Assembly: GCA_002633005.1 (NCBI GenBank)
Contig: NMRA01000551.1
Span: 78,809 to 142,808, forward strand
DNA: 64,000 bases
Direction: 5' to 3'
From: Phoronis australis
Taxonomy: Eukaryota; Phoronida; Phoronidae
Numbering within the stretch: the stretch's first letter is position 1; each line of letters opens with the position of its first letter. Under the pieces are notes generated by a model. That model saw only the letters and a list, made by a program, of their open reading frames with translations, was not told the DNA's origin and searched no databases. Below are positions 10,701-25,700 of the stretch, one piece after another. Made by a program: the position numbers and the translations under genes.

Positions 10701-13700
10701 TATCAAGTAGCGCCACCTACATCTGATTACCAAGTAGCGCCATCTATATCTGGCAAAGGTATTATCAAATAACACGACCACCAACATCTGGCTGAGGTAT
10801 TACCAGCAGGCTGTAAATATCCCCTTTAAAGGAGATAAGAATCAATTTGGAGAAATCTTTTAATTTCTTCAATGTCATGTGGTCAGCTGGATCCACATTC
10901 CATTCACAATAGGGGGATGGTTATCAATAGAGTGACTCTATTCACTAGGTCACATAGTGAGGGTAATTACTGTTTCTTACAAGATCATCTCTAAATAGAA
11001 GGCTTGAAAGCATCCAGGTTGTATTTTTCCCTTTTCTTTTTGGGAAATGAAAATTGATGGAAACTAAAAATCTGAATAGAGGAGTAAAAATTAGACTGTG
11101 TGGGTTCTTGAATTTTCAAAACTGGTCATGTAATAGCGATTTTGTCAACAAAAATCAAACTCATTCATTGGAAAGTATAGTATCCAGCTGGCATATAATC
11201 TAATTAACTGTGTCACTAACTCACAATTATACCTTTGTGTGAAAGAATGTGGATAAAACCTGGTCCAGATCTAATATTCTTGTTTAAAGGGAATGTTCAC
11301 AACATGAAGTAGCGCCACCTACATCTAGCAGTGGTTTAAACAATTAAGTTGCATCACCTAATCACCTACATCTGGCACAGGCATTATTAACTAGCGCCAC
11401 GTACCGGTGCAACAATCTGCCCAAACATGAAGGTCCATATGGGTGATGTCACTAGAGTCACACTTCAGGTACTCATCTCTTGAGTGTACACGTGTGAATA
11501 CATCTTTTTGAACATTACGTATACTGTCGCCATTATCGCACAAGATTCGGGCCAGGTTTGACTGTCGTATCTGAGTCAGCTGGGCTGGACTGAAGGCCCC
11601 AGGGTTCTCATACCAGAACCTAATAACAATTGGAATAATACATACTATTGAGTTTAGTAACAGAAGATGTGACAGTGTTGTCCTGGTTGAACAAACAAGA
11701 CATTCTGGTTTCTCTAGAAAAACAGAAATGTTAATGAAAAGCAAACAAAAGGGATTTTCTGTCTTTCCAAAACCAAAAAAAAATTGAAATACAGGTCAAG
11801 AATAATACCACCATTTTGATAAATTACCAATGTTAGTGCTTGAAGCTTAGCTTAATGCCAAGTCACATTTGGCGACTTGGCGAAAATCTCAGGTCATCAA
11901 ACGAAATCTGAGGTCGCCAAACTGAAAATCCCAGGTCGCCAAACTGAAAATCCCAGGTCGCCAAATGAAATCTGAGGTTGCCTATATCTGGCCTAGAAAT
12001 GGTCAACTAAAGAAAGACAAAAAGGCCAGACAGTTGTACCATGCCCAATTCTCAGAATATTGCCACAGCTTAACCTCTCCCATTTCCTCCCTGTAAATGC
12101 ACATTCAATCTCTAACTCAATTCCTCTCGCCAACGAACAAATTTAACATATAACGAAGACCATAGCATACACTGGTGGCGCGTATTTCACCGATCTAGCC
12201 CGATCTGAGAACTTATTGGTGATCTGCAGGTTGCCAAATCAAGCGTTGAATGTTAAGAAGTAGAAAATATTCATCTTTTACCAGAAACACTGTGCGACTA
12301 AATTTGAAAGGTTTTACACTCAACCATTTTTAATCATCTTTTATTTCCTGAATCTTAAAAACTGTGAGACCATAACAAACATAACTTGAATTTGTAGAGT
12401 TGAAAGGTCTTACACTGCAGTACAATTCATTTTCATTGACACAACCCAATACCTGTCTCCATCTCTCAGTCGTCTGAACTGGTCAACCATAATGCATCTA
12501 AATGTTGGACCCACTTTAGCGCCATCTACAGGAGTTTCACTCAACCCTCCAACAAACAAGTCTATGTTGCCTACAAAAAGAAATCTTGAATTTTTTAACA
12601 CTCCGTATTTGGCAAAAGTCCGGGCCCCTACAAATGATACATAGATACAGCAGCCCAAAACGAAATAAACAAGATACCTGAATTGAAAAGATAGTGAACT
12701 AAAAAATCTCAGTTGGTGCATCCGTGACAGCCTGGACGGCGTTTTTATTTAGTTGTATGGATAATTAGGACTGTCTCACATCCTCGATAATGACACTTCA
12801 GGCCCAATATCCTAACATTACAAAAAAACTCCCGTTTGGTTTCAACTCCAGATGGTTACTTAATCGAGGCTAAATCTGTATACTCATCAACGATACCAGA
12901 GAACCGAAACCTAATGCATCTATTTTTTCATGCACTCGAAATATGGACGTGTGCGGTTCAAATATTATGTGTGTGCAGGCGAGATATGAACAATTTCAAC
13001 GTACTATTCCCAATCCTGTTTGAGATTCAAGGTTGGTTTACTGACTAACCTGGGTGCCCATAGACTTCCTTGAGTTTATCTCGTAGTTCTTCATCGGTGA
13101 CTTCTGTGCTCAGGTCATCAAACGTCTCTGCCTTTGCAAGTCCACATTTCTCCCTGTACTCATTATATCCAGGTAACCCGTGGTCCCGCCCTCTCTGAAT
13201 GTTGAGAGCTGCCAGATCCAGCGCCACTGCATGTGCAAGCTTAAACAGTTTCTCTGTCAACTCCTTGTTCATGAAACCTGAGGGTGTCAACTTTTTAGCA
13301 CCAACGCTGAACAAACCTCGAAGGATGGGGTCAATACCACCCTCCTCCACAATTCTGAATGGAGCAAAGAATGCTCTGTGTAAGGGAAGATGACCTTGGG
13401 GTATCTCCTGAAATGATTCATTGAATCTGAACATGGTCGGGTTGATAAGCGTGTGACCGAAACGATAAGCTGCTGTAGAGAATGCGTTGACGATACCTGC
13501 ATTTGCGCGGGGTTGGTAACCCTTGTATTCTCCTATCATGTCCATTCCACGCTGGCCGAGAATTTTCGGCAAGAAGTGCGCAAATGTTATGTGCTGCATT
13601 TGGGCACCAACGATTTTTCGAGCCTCATGAAAGAGGGTGTTACTGTCCCAGTGCCGGTTCAATAGATGGAGCTGTGCAGCTATTCGATTGTGTTCCCTCA

Positions 13701-16700
13701 TCCATATTGTGTGCATGGACAACAGCCCTAGTTGTTCATTCGCCCTGTGGTCCCCAGCCAGAAAACATGGTATGTGTGCTGTGTTGGGATCTATCTGGCA
13801 ATCAACAGGAGAGTCCACGTTATAGGGGAGGAGAGGTTTTCCTGCTCGAGACAACACACCAGTCCTAAGAAGACCAAAATCAGTCACAAAATTTCTCAAC
13901 AAGTTTGATTCCTCTTCAGAGCTACCATATACGTTTGAGCCATCAATGAAGGACGTAATCTGGTTAATCTGCTCGCGTGGAGTGACCTTTTGAAAAAATA
14001 TAGAGGTCATGCCAGAACCACACATAGCACTAGACCGTGTGAACCCCATACATGGACGTCTGATACGAGGGTCATTTTCAGGAATTGGTATCGGGAAACA
14101 GGGCGATTGGTTTTCGCACGTCTCATTGCAGTGTCGACCATCACTGAAGCGAGCATTACTGACTGCTGTTGGTGAGAAGTCTAAGTCATGATCTAAGAAC
14201 TGTCCCCACTGCATAACCATCAGGGTGTGCTGATCATCATCTGTGATCTTCTTGGCAGCAACAATAGATGTCGACACCAGTCGTGCGCTGGGCTTCTTCA
14301 CACCATGATATAGTCGATCAGATTCCCAACCTGTCAACCATCAAAGTAAAAATTAGACAATCAGTAGACAATCAGTTCAAAACAAAACTACACCTGATAA
14401 CATGATTTAGATTTTTCCCTCAAGCAAAATGTAAGCTTTTTAATTCAATTATTTCTAATTCTTTAAACCTTAATTAGCAAGTTGCACAGTACTTATATTG
14501 TGTGCCTGTCCACATGAGGCAACTCCTACGCTAACATTTGAGGTTGTCGGTATTACTTCAACACCTAAGCAAGCTCCAGACTGTAACTAACCCACCCTAA
14601 TCGATTCACAAATGCGAGTGGCTAATTGGGCTGTCCTGCTCAAGAAATCCTATCCGCTAATTTATTTATAGTGCTTCCATTTTAAAAATTCGAACATGAA
14701 TAATATTTACTTTTCAATTTATAAAACAGTCATGTTGGTTATTTACCTTTATTTATAGTTTGCTTTTTCACTTTGAAACTAGTATGCTAAACAGGCACGT
14801 TGTTTAATTACGACCACAATTATGTCTAACAATACACATTTGGCCAAGACCATGAGTAGCGACTAGCTCACTTCAATCCGTGACAATGCCATCAAGTCTC
14901 TGATGCGCCCACAAATTCGCTGGATACTCTGGGGTAAACAGTGCATGCTTTCTCGTCTACTTGCATGCAAATCCTGTTAGCATAAGATTGACCTAATGCA
15001 GCTGTATGTATATGTTTATCCCATACGCGTTGAATCAGTCGAGTGCAATATGGCCAAGTAATAATGGTTTTCAGTGTTCACCTCCCGCACTACTTCAGCA
15101 GTGACCTCTGAAATGGAAACTTCAAGGTAGGTCAATGTCGATTCGAAGTCGTATAGCCAGTTTGATCATCAAACTTTCCGAAAATAGTTTAAAGTAATAT
15201 AATTGCAGCTGTGTATAACACTAAACACGCAATCAGGTCCCAAATGTTACATCTGGAACAGGACTGTTAATTATATGACAGTTCTGTCTCAGTTTTCAAT
15301 TGCTAAATATTATATCGCCTGCAACTCGGGCGCTGATTCCTCGGTAACTACAATATCAAATATTGTTGTTATTTAACTATTTTCAGGAGATGTTACAAGT
15401 TCAATGCACAGTTGCAGTTGTTTTCATCTTTGTTACCTCTTTTCAAATAATAAATCATTACATTAAAAACTGTTTCTTTTACTAGAGAAAACTTCCAACC
15501 TAATGTGCAAGTACATACATACAGGATGTGAACCGCCATGAGAACAGTCACGGTGAATAATTTAAAAACTGCCAAGAAAATGAAAGAAACTTAGGAATTT
15601 GAAGCAAATGGGATAAATACAAAAGGTAACTAGACTGGCGTAGATAAACTAACATCCCACGAGACATTACTCCACGAAGTAATGTCTCATGGGATATTAC
15701 TTTATTTGTATTTAACCCATACACTTCGAATTCCTAAGTTTCTTTCATTTTCTCGGCAGATTTTTTAAATACTTCACCCAGACTGTTCACGTGGCAGATC
15801 ACATCCTATATGTATGTACTTGCAAGATAGGTTACAAGTTTTCTCTAGTAAAAGAAACAATATTAAATGTAACGATTTCTTACTTGAAGAGAGATAACAA
15901 AGATGAAAACAACATTAGTTGTGCACTGAACTTGTAACATTTCCTGAAAACAGCTAAATGACAACAACATTTGATATTGTAGTTACCGAGGAATTGGCGT
16001 CTAAGTTGCAGACAATATAATATTTAGCAATTGAAAACTGAGACAGAAGTGTCATATAATTAACAGTTTTGTACCAGATGTTACGTTTGGGATCTGATTG
16101 CATGTCGAGTGTTATTTATACTGCTGCAATAGTATTACTTTAAACTATATTCAGAAAGTTTGATGATCGAACCAGCTAACGACATCGAGTCGACATTGAC
16201 CTACCTTTTGAACTTTCCATGTCAGAGGGCACTGTTAAAGTAGTGCGGGCAGTGAATACGGAAAACAATATCACGTGGCCGTATTTCACTCGACTGATTT
16301 AACGCATATGAGATAAAATGTATATAACACATGAATCTTGTGAGGCATTCAAAAATCATCATATCATCAAATGTAATGCCCACTCAATACTTTTAAAAAT
16401 GGCCGCTTCAACATTTCATTTCTATCTCCATATATCTACATTCATTGCAAAGCATTGGACAACAGTCACATTGGACCAATGACCCTTGTAAATCATCTGG
16501 TGTACAGGTGCTACGCTTCTTCACACTGACCAATGGGTGTGTTGAAGTTGTTCTCATAGGCAGATGGTAGTAGACGACGTAGAGGAGTGAGCGAGGCTCC
16601 CCACATGGGGTTCTGCAGGTTGTTACACGTGCCATCCAGTGTGCGGTACTTGAGGTGATAGCACATGTCTGTACAGTTCACCACTCGGCGGTGCCTCTCA

Positions 16701-19700
16701 CAGCCCGACAGATTGGCAATGATTTGTAAATGAGATGGTGAGATGATGTCACTGTAGTTGATCTCTGTGGGAATAAAAATTGGATGCCATACAAAATTGT
16801 TCTTCAAATACAGAGTACATTTAGCTACACCGTATTAAATGTAGCTGCTTGGAATGTACGCATCACTAATCACATTCCTTTAGAAGTGGGAATACAAATA
16901 CAATAATGCGACAATTGATTTGTCTTGCAACACTGAAAGTGTGGAATATTAAAAGTCAACAATCGCGAGTGTATCTTGTTTCCACATTTTATATCAGTCA
17001 TTATTCTAAGTCTATTAGTCTTTCCATTTAGGGCTCATCTATTTAAGGATCGGAATAATCAAACACTTATCTTCTCAGCCAGGACTATAAACCCTTTGTT
17101 AAAGTGTGCTTAGTTACATAGTTTAACAGTTGTATGACTAAGAGCAAGGTTCACAAAAAAATGCTTTCCTTGACCTTGCAAGTCAATTTCAAAAGACCCA
17201 CCCATGCACCCACAAAACTTTAAGCCAATACGCAGACTAGTTATCCCCTCAAGCCCAAAATGAGTATTCGTGCTCATCAAGCCCCAATCAGTCATGTTTA
17301 CCGGAATCCCTAAGATCCAAGTTGTATCCCTCTTTCACTTTCCTCAGTATCAGCTCCAGTGTTCGCTCATACACCTCGTTAGCCCTGCTCAGTCTCTGAG
17401 CGTCGAGATTGGGAAATCGGAAGAGTGCGAGTAGGTCGGAGGGGCTCAGCTTTGAGCCATGGTGTTGGTGTTCACTGATGGTGTTATCTGCAGCTCTCTC
17501 CACATCTGTGATGGCCTGCTGAATGGAGTCGGTCACATACTTGTCACCGGGGAACGTTCGACTGCCTAGTAATGAAGACTAAAGCTTCACTTGACACATC
17601 CAATACTGACAACATCCATACTTTATTTTGAATCATTTATAGCCTTCAAAATACCCATATTTAACAGTAGTGCAGCCTCCCAACCAAGACCCAAGCATGT
17701 AAATAGCGGTGAAATATCTTGAAATATTTATACAGTGGAATATCAATTTTACCATGACTCATATAAAATGACACCAATTAACAGCGCCATTTTAACTAAA
17801 CCCGGGTGCACCATGAAGACAGGGAACAGTTCACTCAACTACACAATGCTTACCTGTGATCCTGACCAATAAGGACATCTTGGCCACGCCTGCACTATTT
17901 GATGCCTCGCACTGATACACGCCAGCATCGTGATGCGTTGCATTGTGAATGATCAGATCACCTTCAGGCTTAATGGCATAGCTCTCGCTCTGACTCAGTT
18001 CGACGCCATCTTTGCTCCACATGATCAACGGTGCTGGTTGACCTGTAGCGCTACATGGTAGCTCCACCTTAGAGTTGATGGCAGTGTCAACGTTGGTAGG
18101 AGTTACCCTAAAGGTGGGTGCCACTGAAAAGAAAATCATTGAGATGACATTTCTTTACACTTGTACCGTGAGAAAAAAAATTTCTGAGCATGTCGATGTT
18201 ACTTCTGTTATCGAAACAATTTTTGATTTAGGCCGCTTACCCACATTAAATTGGTTTCAAATTGTTCCTTAGTCAAAATAGGACTGATTTGTGGGCTTGG
18301 AAAGAGCTAACAGTTTGTTATTGCTTGAGACTGAGGCTTTACAAGTTGACTTGTCAGGTTTTATTCGATGAACATGGTCTCTACTAATAACAAATTGTCA
18401 GTTCTTTGCAACACTCAAAATCGTATCACATCTGATTTAGGAACACATTGAGACCAATTTTTAGCGGTAAGTGATCTAAATCAAAATTCAGTTTATTGGC
18501 GGAGAACAGCCAGGTTTATTACAAATTCAAAATGAAGAATTAATAGAATTATACATTTCAGAAGTCAGCGATAGACACACAGACGGACATGAAAAACAGC
18601 ATAAATTTTAGCACAACAACAGCACAATGATCAATCACCTCTGCGCGAGACAGTCAGCTTAGCACTCGCTCGTATACGGCCAACAGTGTTCTCTGCTCGA
18701 CACCCATAAACACCATCATCGCTGAATTGAGCATCCACAATATGCAGAGCAGAACCTTCTCCCAGTATTTGAATACGTCTGCTTCCAGGGATGGAGTGAC
18801 CTGCAGTTAGAAAATCAGAAAAAAATCAGCACGTACGTTCTTTTCATGGTGGCCAGCTAAAAATCAACATAAGTTTGATTTAAATTACAAATATTCTAAA
18901 ACCCATCACTGAGGATTCTATCAGTGAAGTCACAATGCAAAACTCAATAGTTATTTATCGGTTAGAACAGGTTTGTGACAAAGGATCCAAAATGAATTTA
19001 GTCTGTCCAAACAGAAATCTGATAATGACGGATAACCTGTATTGGAATGACAAGGCAATTCTCTGAATAGTAGACTGATCTAAATAATTATGTCATGAGG
19101 TGAGGAGATCAGGTGACTGACTGACTAAGGTGTTGCACTTCAAAAAGTCAAATCAACAAAAAAGATTAAGAAGTTGTTCAAAAATAAAGATAACACTAAA
19201 TGCTGCAAAATTTACACCATTTAAAGTCAGATACTGATGAAGCATTTTATCACATAGAGACAGACAAAGCAACTGACCATCTTTGAACCAGGTTATGGTT
19301 GGCCGTGGATGTCCATTAGCCTGACATATCAGTGTGATGGTTTCTCCCTCAACCACAGTCTGATCTCTAGGAGGCTCAGCATAGGTGGGCAGCACTGAAA
19401 TACCATTAGCAAAGATTTATACCGCTATATAGAGTCTGGCATGTAATTCCAAAGTTACACATTAAGCTAAGGAAATTTGTAAAGTGTGGCCATGTTCAGT
19501 CCCACAAATGCATATCATATTGCTATGCCTTTAGGCCCATGGGCTTATATCCGAAATAATATCTTTTTGCCCAGGTGGTTTGCATACTAGCTAATGTGCC
19601 CAAGTTTCACATATAAGCCCAGGTAACGTCCTCTGCGTAGGCCCATGAATTAGTTCACATATAGGCGCACCTGTTGTGACTACTGTTGTGCCTCCTAACG

Positions 19701-22700
19701 GCAAATTTTACAAGTTCGCCTCAGTATCTTTGGAGCTCCTTGACATAATTTTAAGAAATTTGGTATTTAAATAGTTTTGTATTACCATATTGCCGTGCCT
19801 TTAGGTCCGTGGGCCTATATCCGAAATAATGCCTCTTTTTGCAGCCTTTTTTACCCAAGTAGTTCGCAATGTGGCCCATGCGCCTGCAGTTCCGTACAGA
19901 CGCCCACCACAGACGCCCATGGGCGTAATGGTGCAGCAATACAGTAGCAATGGTACAGATGTCCCAGGAGACACTTATGCCACAGCCTGTTCACATCAGT
20001 GGGTCATCGTGAATTGACCCAAGAGATTGCAATCTCATTACATTTCAATCATCATCCACTGGTGTTAAAACATCAACTTTTTTCGCACTTGTATTTCCAC
20101 CACTGCATTTAAATTCTTTGTTTGAAATGAAGTCGGCTACAATAAATGGCCTGGAATTCCAATGACGGTCACAATGCCTTTGGTGACTGAAACTAACCAA
20201 AAGTGCAAATAGTAATTGTCCCTTTAAGTTACTGCTTCCAGCAGAATAGATGTATATCCAGTAAAATATATAAAAAACAATAAAAATATTTATGTACAAA
20301 AAATGACCTATAATTCCCCAAAGTGGCTGGTTGTTGCGTCAGAAGGTAAGTGACATTCACCACCAGGGGAGCATGAATGATCCATAATGATGAAGAGAGC
20401 GAATTCTGCATGCAACTACCGGCATCATACATTGCACACGTTTACAAAGATGGTGCAAAGACACAGCTGCCTGCCATCAGTTCTGCATAACTCGTTGCTG
20501 ATCAAAACAACATGCTACATGAAGACACAAGCCGAATGGGTGTGAGTGTTTGATTCAATAAGACAGCATACCTAGTTCAGGCACAGATTCACTGGGGGGA
20601 CCAAGATCAGCCAGATCCCCCACCCCACCATTTCCGCCACATCATTAAAATGAAGAAATTCAAAATATTCCCTACATCTGACCAACGTCAGACCTAGTAG
20701 TTAGACCCTAGATACATGCCTGTTTTTGCTGCAATATATGCCTCCAACAACACCATATGAAAACATTTTTATTTTTCTAATACTAAAAAATCTGATTATT
20801 CATACATATTTAAAGGTATACTCCCAAACCTTTCCCTAACTATAACCCTCTATGTACTGAACATTTGTAGGATCACAGTTTACCACAGTACGAAAATATG
20901 GGTCTAGCCACAGACATTGTTCCAAGAAAAGGATTCTTTCTAGACATTCTCAAGAAGATAAATGTGATGGGTAGACAGGCTCATATTTTAAAGAGATAAC
21001 CGGCCTACCGTGTAAATTAGCTCCTAGAGTCAATACCAATTAGTTTTCTGGGAATGATGAAGATTTTGTTTATAGAGAGTATTGCAAGTAAGCCACTGTA
21101 CTAGTCAACAGAGATTCCTCTTGCACATGAACAAATTTCCAAATCTCTAAGCCTTTGGCCTTGGGAGTATACCTTTAAGATGCTTACTTAAAACACACAC
21201 CGTGTACACTAAGTCTGGCTGATGTGCTGACAGTCTCTATAGTGTTGGCTGCAGTGCACTGGTAGACCCCGCGATCATCAAACTTAATGTCTTCTATTAG
21301 AAGAGCACCAGTGTCGAGTACTCTGAATCGTGAGTTTGTGGGCAGCGCTTCCTGGTCCTTAGTCCATGTGATGGCTGGTTCTGGTTGACCAGTGGCAGAG
21401 CAATATAGGGTCACAGTTTCCCCTATTACAGTGAACGTATTTCTTGGACGTACTGTGAACGAGGGCTTCTCTGAAATAGATTTGATTTCCGATCTTTTTT
21501 AAAGAAATGATTCGTAATTAAAAAGAAGTTCAATTTCTATATGAATGAAAAGACTTTAACAACACACCTTTAGTAATCATCATTAATCTTCTGCTTTTTA
21601 TTTAGCCACCTAATTTACCTGGATAAAAGTAATCCAACCTTATAGCACGCCATACAACGGAGAGAATACACAAAAGGGTTTTCACTCAATTTCATGAAAC
21701 ACAACCTTAAAATGATAAGTTAAAGTGCCAGTACTTGAACAAGACACATCCAAGTATCACATGTACCCTTAACCTTGACACTTAGCACACAATATGGCCG
21801 ACACATGGAAATTCGTTTCGTCATTTGTCAACAAAAATGAGCTGACAGTTTTAGAGCCAAAACATTTTTGGGATTATTGTTTGGTAGTATAGACTTGTTA
21901 ACAATATTGTTTGGTAGCACACATTTGGTAACATTATTGTTTGGTAGTACAGACTTTTTAACGTTATTGTTTGGTAGTACACAGTTGTTAACATTATTGT
22001 TTGATAGCACAGAGTTGTTAACATTATTGTTTGGTAGCACAGACTTGTTAACATTATTGTTAGGTAGCAGAGTTGTTAACATTATTGTTTGGTAGTATAG
22101 ACTTGTAAACATTATTGTTTGGTAGCACAGAGTTGTTGTTAAAATTATTGTTTGGTAGCACACAGTTGTTAACATTATTGTATGGTAGTATAGATTTTTT
22201 AACATTATTGTTTGGTAGTACAGACTTATTAACATTATTGTTTGGTAGCACATACTTTTTAACATTGTTTGGCACCACAGACTTTTTAAAATTAATGCTT
22301 GGTAGCACAGAGTTGTTAACATTATTGTTTGGTAGCACACAGTTGTTAACATTATTGTTTGGTAGTATAGACTAGTTAACGTTATTGTTTGGTAGTGTAG
22401 ACTTCTTAACATTATTGTTTGGTAGTGTAGACTTCTTAACATTATTGTTTGGTAGTGTAGACTTCTTAACATTATTGTTTGGTAGCACACAGTTGTTAAC
22501 ATTGTTTGGTAGCACATACTTTTTAACATTGTTTGATAGCACAGACTTGTTAACAATTTTGTTTGGTAGCAAACAGTTGTTAACATTATTGTTTGGTAGC
22601 ACAGACTTGTTAACATTATTGCTTGGTAGCACAGTTGTTAACATTGTTTGGTAGCACAGTTGTTAACATTATTGTTTGGTAGCACACAGTTGTTAACATT

Positions 22701-25700
22701 ATAGTCTGGTAGCACACTTTTTAACAGTATTGTTTGGTAGCACAGAGTTGTTAACATTATAGTCTGGTAGCACAGACTTTTTAACATTATTGTTTGGTAG
22801 CACAGACTTCTCGACATTATTGTTAGGTAGTATAGACTTCTTATCATTATTGTTTGGTATTACAGACTTGGTAAAGGAGAATGCCACCCAAAAAACAACC
22901 TATTTTGTATCAATTTAGATCGAGTAGTTCTACTCAATAATGGCACGTTCGGTTGCGTTACCTGACACCTGACAGCAAACGAAGGTGTTGAAATTATCCA
23001 ATGACGTCATTGGTTTCACATGAAGTCTGTTCAGCAGTTCACAACACGTGTTACTGGTGTCACCTTATCGCTTGAATTCATAGTGTTACACCAATAAATC
23101 CTCAAACTTCGATGTAAAACCCTTAAAAATACACCGAGTTCTTATAAAAACGTGTTGTTTTATTTCGTTGACACGGATTTATTGGTAGTTGGACACACCG
23201 TAGCCTACAAAGATCAGCAGGCCAATTTACCAAAGGTCCGTAACAGGAGTTTGGGGTCTGTTCGGAAATAATTTCGAAGTAATCTTCCGTGAAATACAGA
23301 CAGGAGAACTTAGATCTGTGTTATTTAGACTTGTGATTTTTTTGAGATCTAAACACACACAAAATGCTTGTTATCTCGGCCAGTGGCTCGGAACCTGATC
23401 AGGCCCGTCGCGGCTGCCGGGACTGGCACGAACATAAACCAGCTTTAGTTGGAAACTAAACCTCCAGTCACGAAAAGACTAAAATAGTGAGCCAAGCAAA
23501 TAATGTGAACGTAATTATTTATGTGAATTAGCCACGAAACTCAAAATCTATACTTGTAGGGGGCCGCGAAGTCGAGTTCCCCTTCCACAGACCGTCAGGG
23601 AAAAGGTTGTACAGTAACAATGATTTGAATAATGTATTTTGTTTTTCTAAATAAAGATTCCCCTAACGTGACAAATCGAGTAATTGTTTCACAACAGTTT
23701 TCTGCCTGCAAACACTGAATTAGCATGCGCTCACACGGCCTCAGTGCCTGGTCAATTACTTTAAGTTTATTGCTGGCATCAAAAGCCGGTAACGCAGTTG
23801 TTTATTCATTGCTGGCTTCTCAACATTTGCAATCAGGAATCAAATACTTCAAAGGCATTACAGATTGTATCTAATGAGACAGACATTGTTTCAGTTCTAC
23901 ATAAGCATTGGTTAGGATGGGAATAATTCATTTTGAAACAGAACGCAGAATAATAAACGTCTACATGGCAACTCGCCCGGCGCCAGTCCCGACTTATAGT
24001 CAAGAGCTCATCCGACGAAAACTTCACAGGTCAGATCTTTAGGTTTCAGTTTGAACCGGAATACATTGATCAAGAAATACTAGAGAGGCGCCGTGAACAT
24101 GCACAGGCAACGGAAAGTATGGATAGTTCTTTGGCAAGCCGGAATTTGTCAGAGAAATCACTGTCGATGAAATGCCCGCCACAGATGCGGAGATGTTTCA
24201 CGGCCTCATACTTGCTGTTTACAGCCTACCTTTCATTCTTCACTATCGCCAGCCACTTCCTAAGCATTTCGGGCTCTCTAGGAATTCGAAATACGATATA
24301 CCCATTTTCTTTGCAGCTTCATAGTTTAGACAAGCCGGAACGATGAACTGCAGACGAACCACTGACGTCGCTGCGTCGTTTCTCACCTTCTTCACAGGTT
24401 AATGCAACACCTCTCGGCAAGGTAAGGTCGACTGTATAAGAGGCGATGTGGATATAGACCGATTAAGACCGTAAAAAAAAATAATTAAATCGGGTGGCAA
24501 TCTCCTTTAACATTACTGTTTGGTACTATAGGCTTCTTAAAATTATTGTTTGATAGTACAGACTTCTTAAAATTAATAGTCAGGGCAAGTGCTATAAAGC
24601 AGCAAAATCTGTTGCACTTTTGTGACTTTATTAGAAATTGCCGATTCCCCGCGACCACTGAGTCTGAATGTCATAAGGCTGATCTCAAAAACAACTCTAC
24701 AACATTCTCGCCAATGACATCACTTCAATAGCATAGTTTGTGATAAAACAACACTTTTCATCGTCTGCAACACTGCAGTCAGCCTTTGAAAATGAACACT
24801 TTGGCGACGATATGTGGAAAGTAACTGAAGAATTACTATACTTGATGCAAAAAATATAAATCACGATAACTGGACTTACTGTAAACCAAATTTCCGAAGT
24901 TGCGAAGGTGTCAGATTTAAACTATCCGACTCATGGTCCAGGGCCTTGCAGTTGTAGAAGAACACCGGCAGAAGGCGACAAGATTTTCACAGAAAACGGA
25001 CAGTCATCAATCCCCAGTAGTAGAGTGAGCATAGTTTTGTAACATCGGGAAATTTGTTATACAGTAAGTCCAGCAGTCATGATTTATAATTTTTGCATTT
25101 CTTTATTGACCTGGGTGAATAATAATATCCATCGTCTAATTACATTACTTAGCAACTCCCTTTTCAGACGTTAACCCAACACTTCAAACATCTATGCACG
25201 CCTACGATACTTCTTCAATCATTTCGCACAAAAAGAATTGTCATTTTTCTATTTCTCAAAGTCTGATTACCTCACTGCAAATAATTTAAACTTAACCAAA
25301 TGTTGGTTTACGAAATCTCCACAGAAAAAGGTTTAAAATAGACTACACTACTTCCATCTTTATTTTTGTTTGAGAAATTTGACAAAATAAAATTCCATGT
25401 CCGCCATCTTGTGACCTAAACAGCTGAAAACTCATACATTCTGAAAAACAATGCAAGACAACGTTTATGTTACTTAGCAAGGAATCTAATCAGATATCCT
25501 CTTCCATCAATACCTGGTTCATTGGCGTGGCGTACATGGGCTGGGCGACTCTTCTGATCCCCAGCTGAGTTGCGTGCCATACATTCGTACACACCCATAG
25601 CATCATGCTGGGCATTCTTAATCATCAATGTGCCATCTTGCAACACGCTAAAATGGGATTCGTCAGTTCCTCTCAACACTTTGTCAATTTCACGTCTGGA

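Larger units (their letters stand above)
21471..25513 (-). other. PXDN intron 8, with 30-bp minisatellite and inserted transposon
   Basis: This 4-kb intron holds the 30-bp minisatellite (about 21877-22870, with remnants at 24511-24577) and the Kolobok-like element (22875-24506) inserted in it. Other parts are plain AT-rich DNA. Confidence 0.88.

Noticed and set aside
13199-14191. Several + strand open frames opposite the large PXDN exon
   Set aside because: Shadows of the peroxidase coding exon on the other strand.
21828-22616. 262-codon - strand open frame (repeats of QTIMLTT)
   Set aside because: Product of the 30-bp minisatellite; overlapping frames on both strands are equally open and no domain is present.
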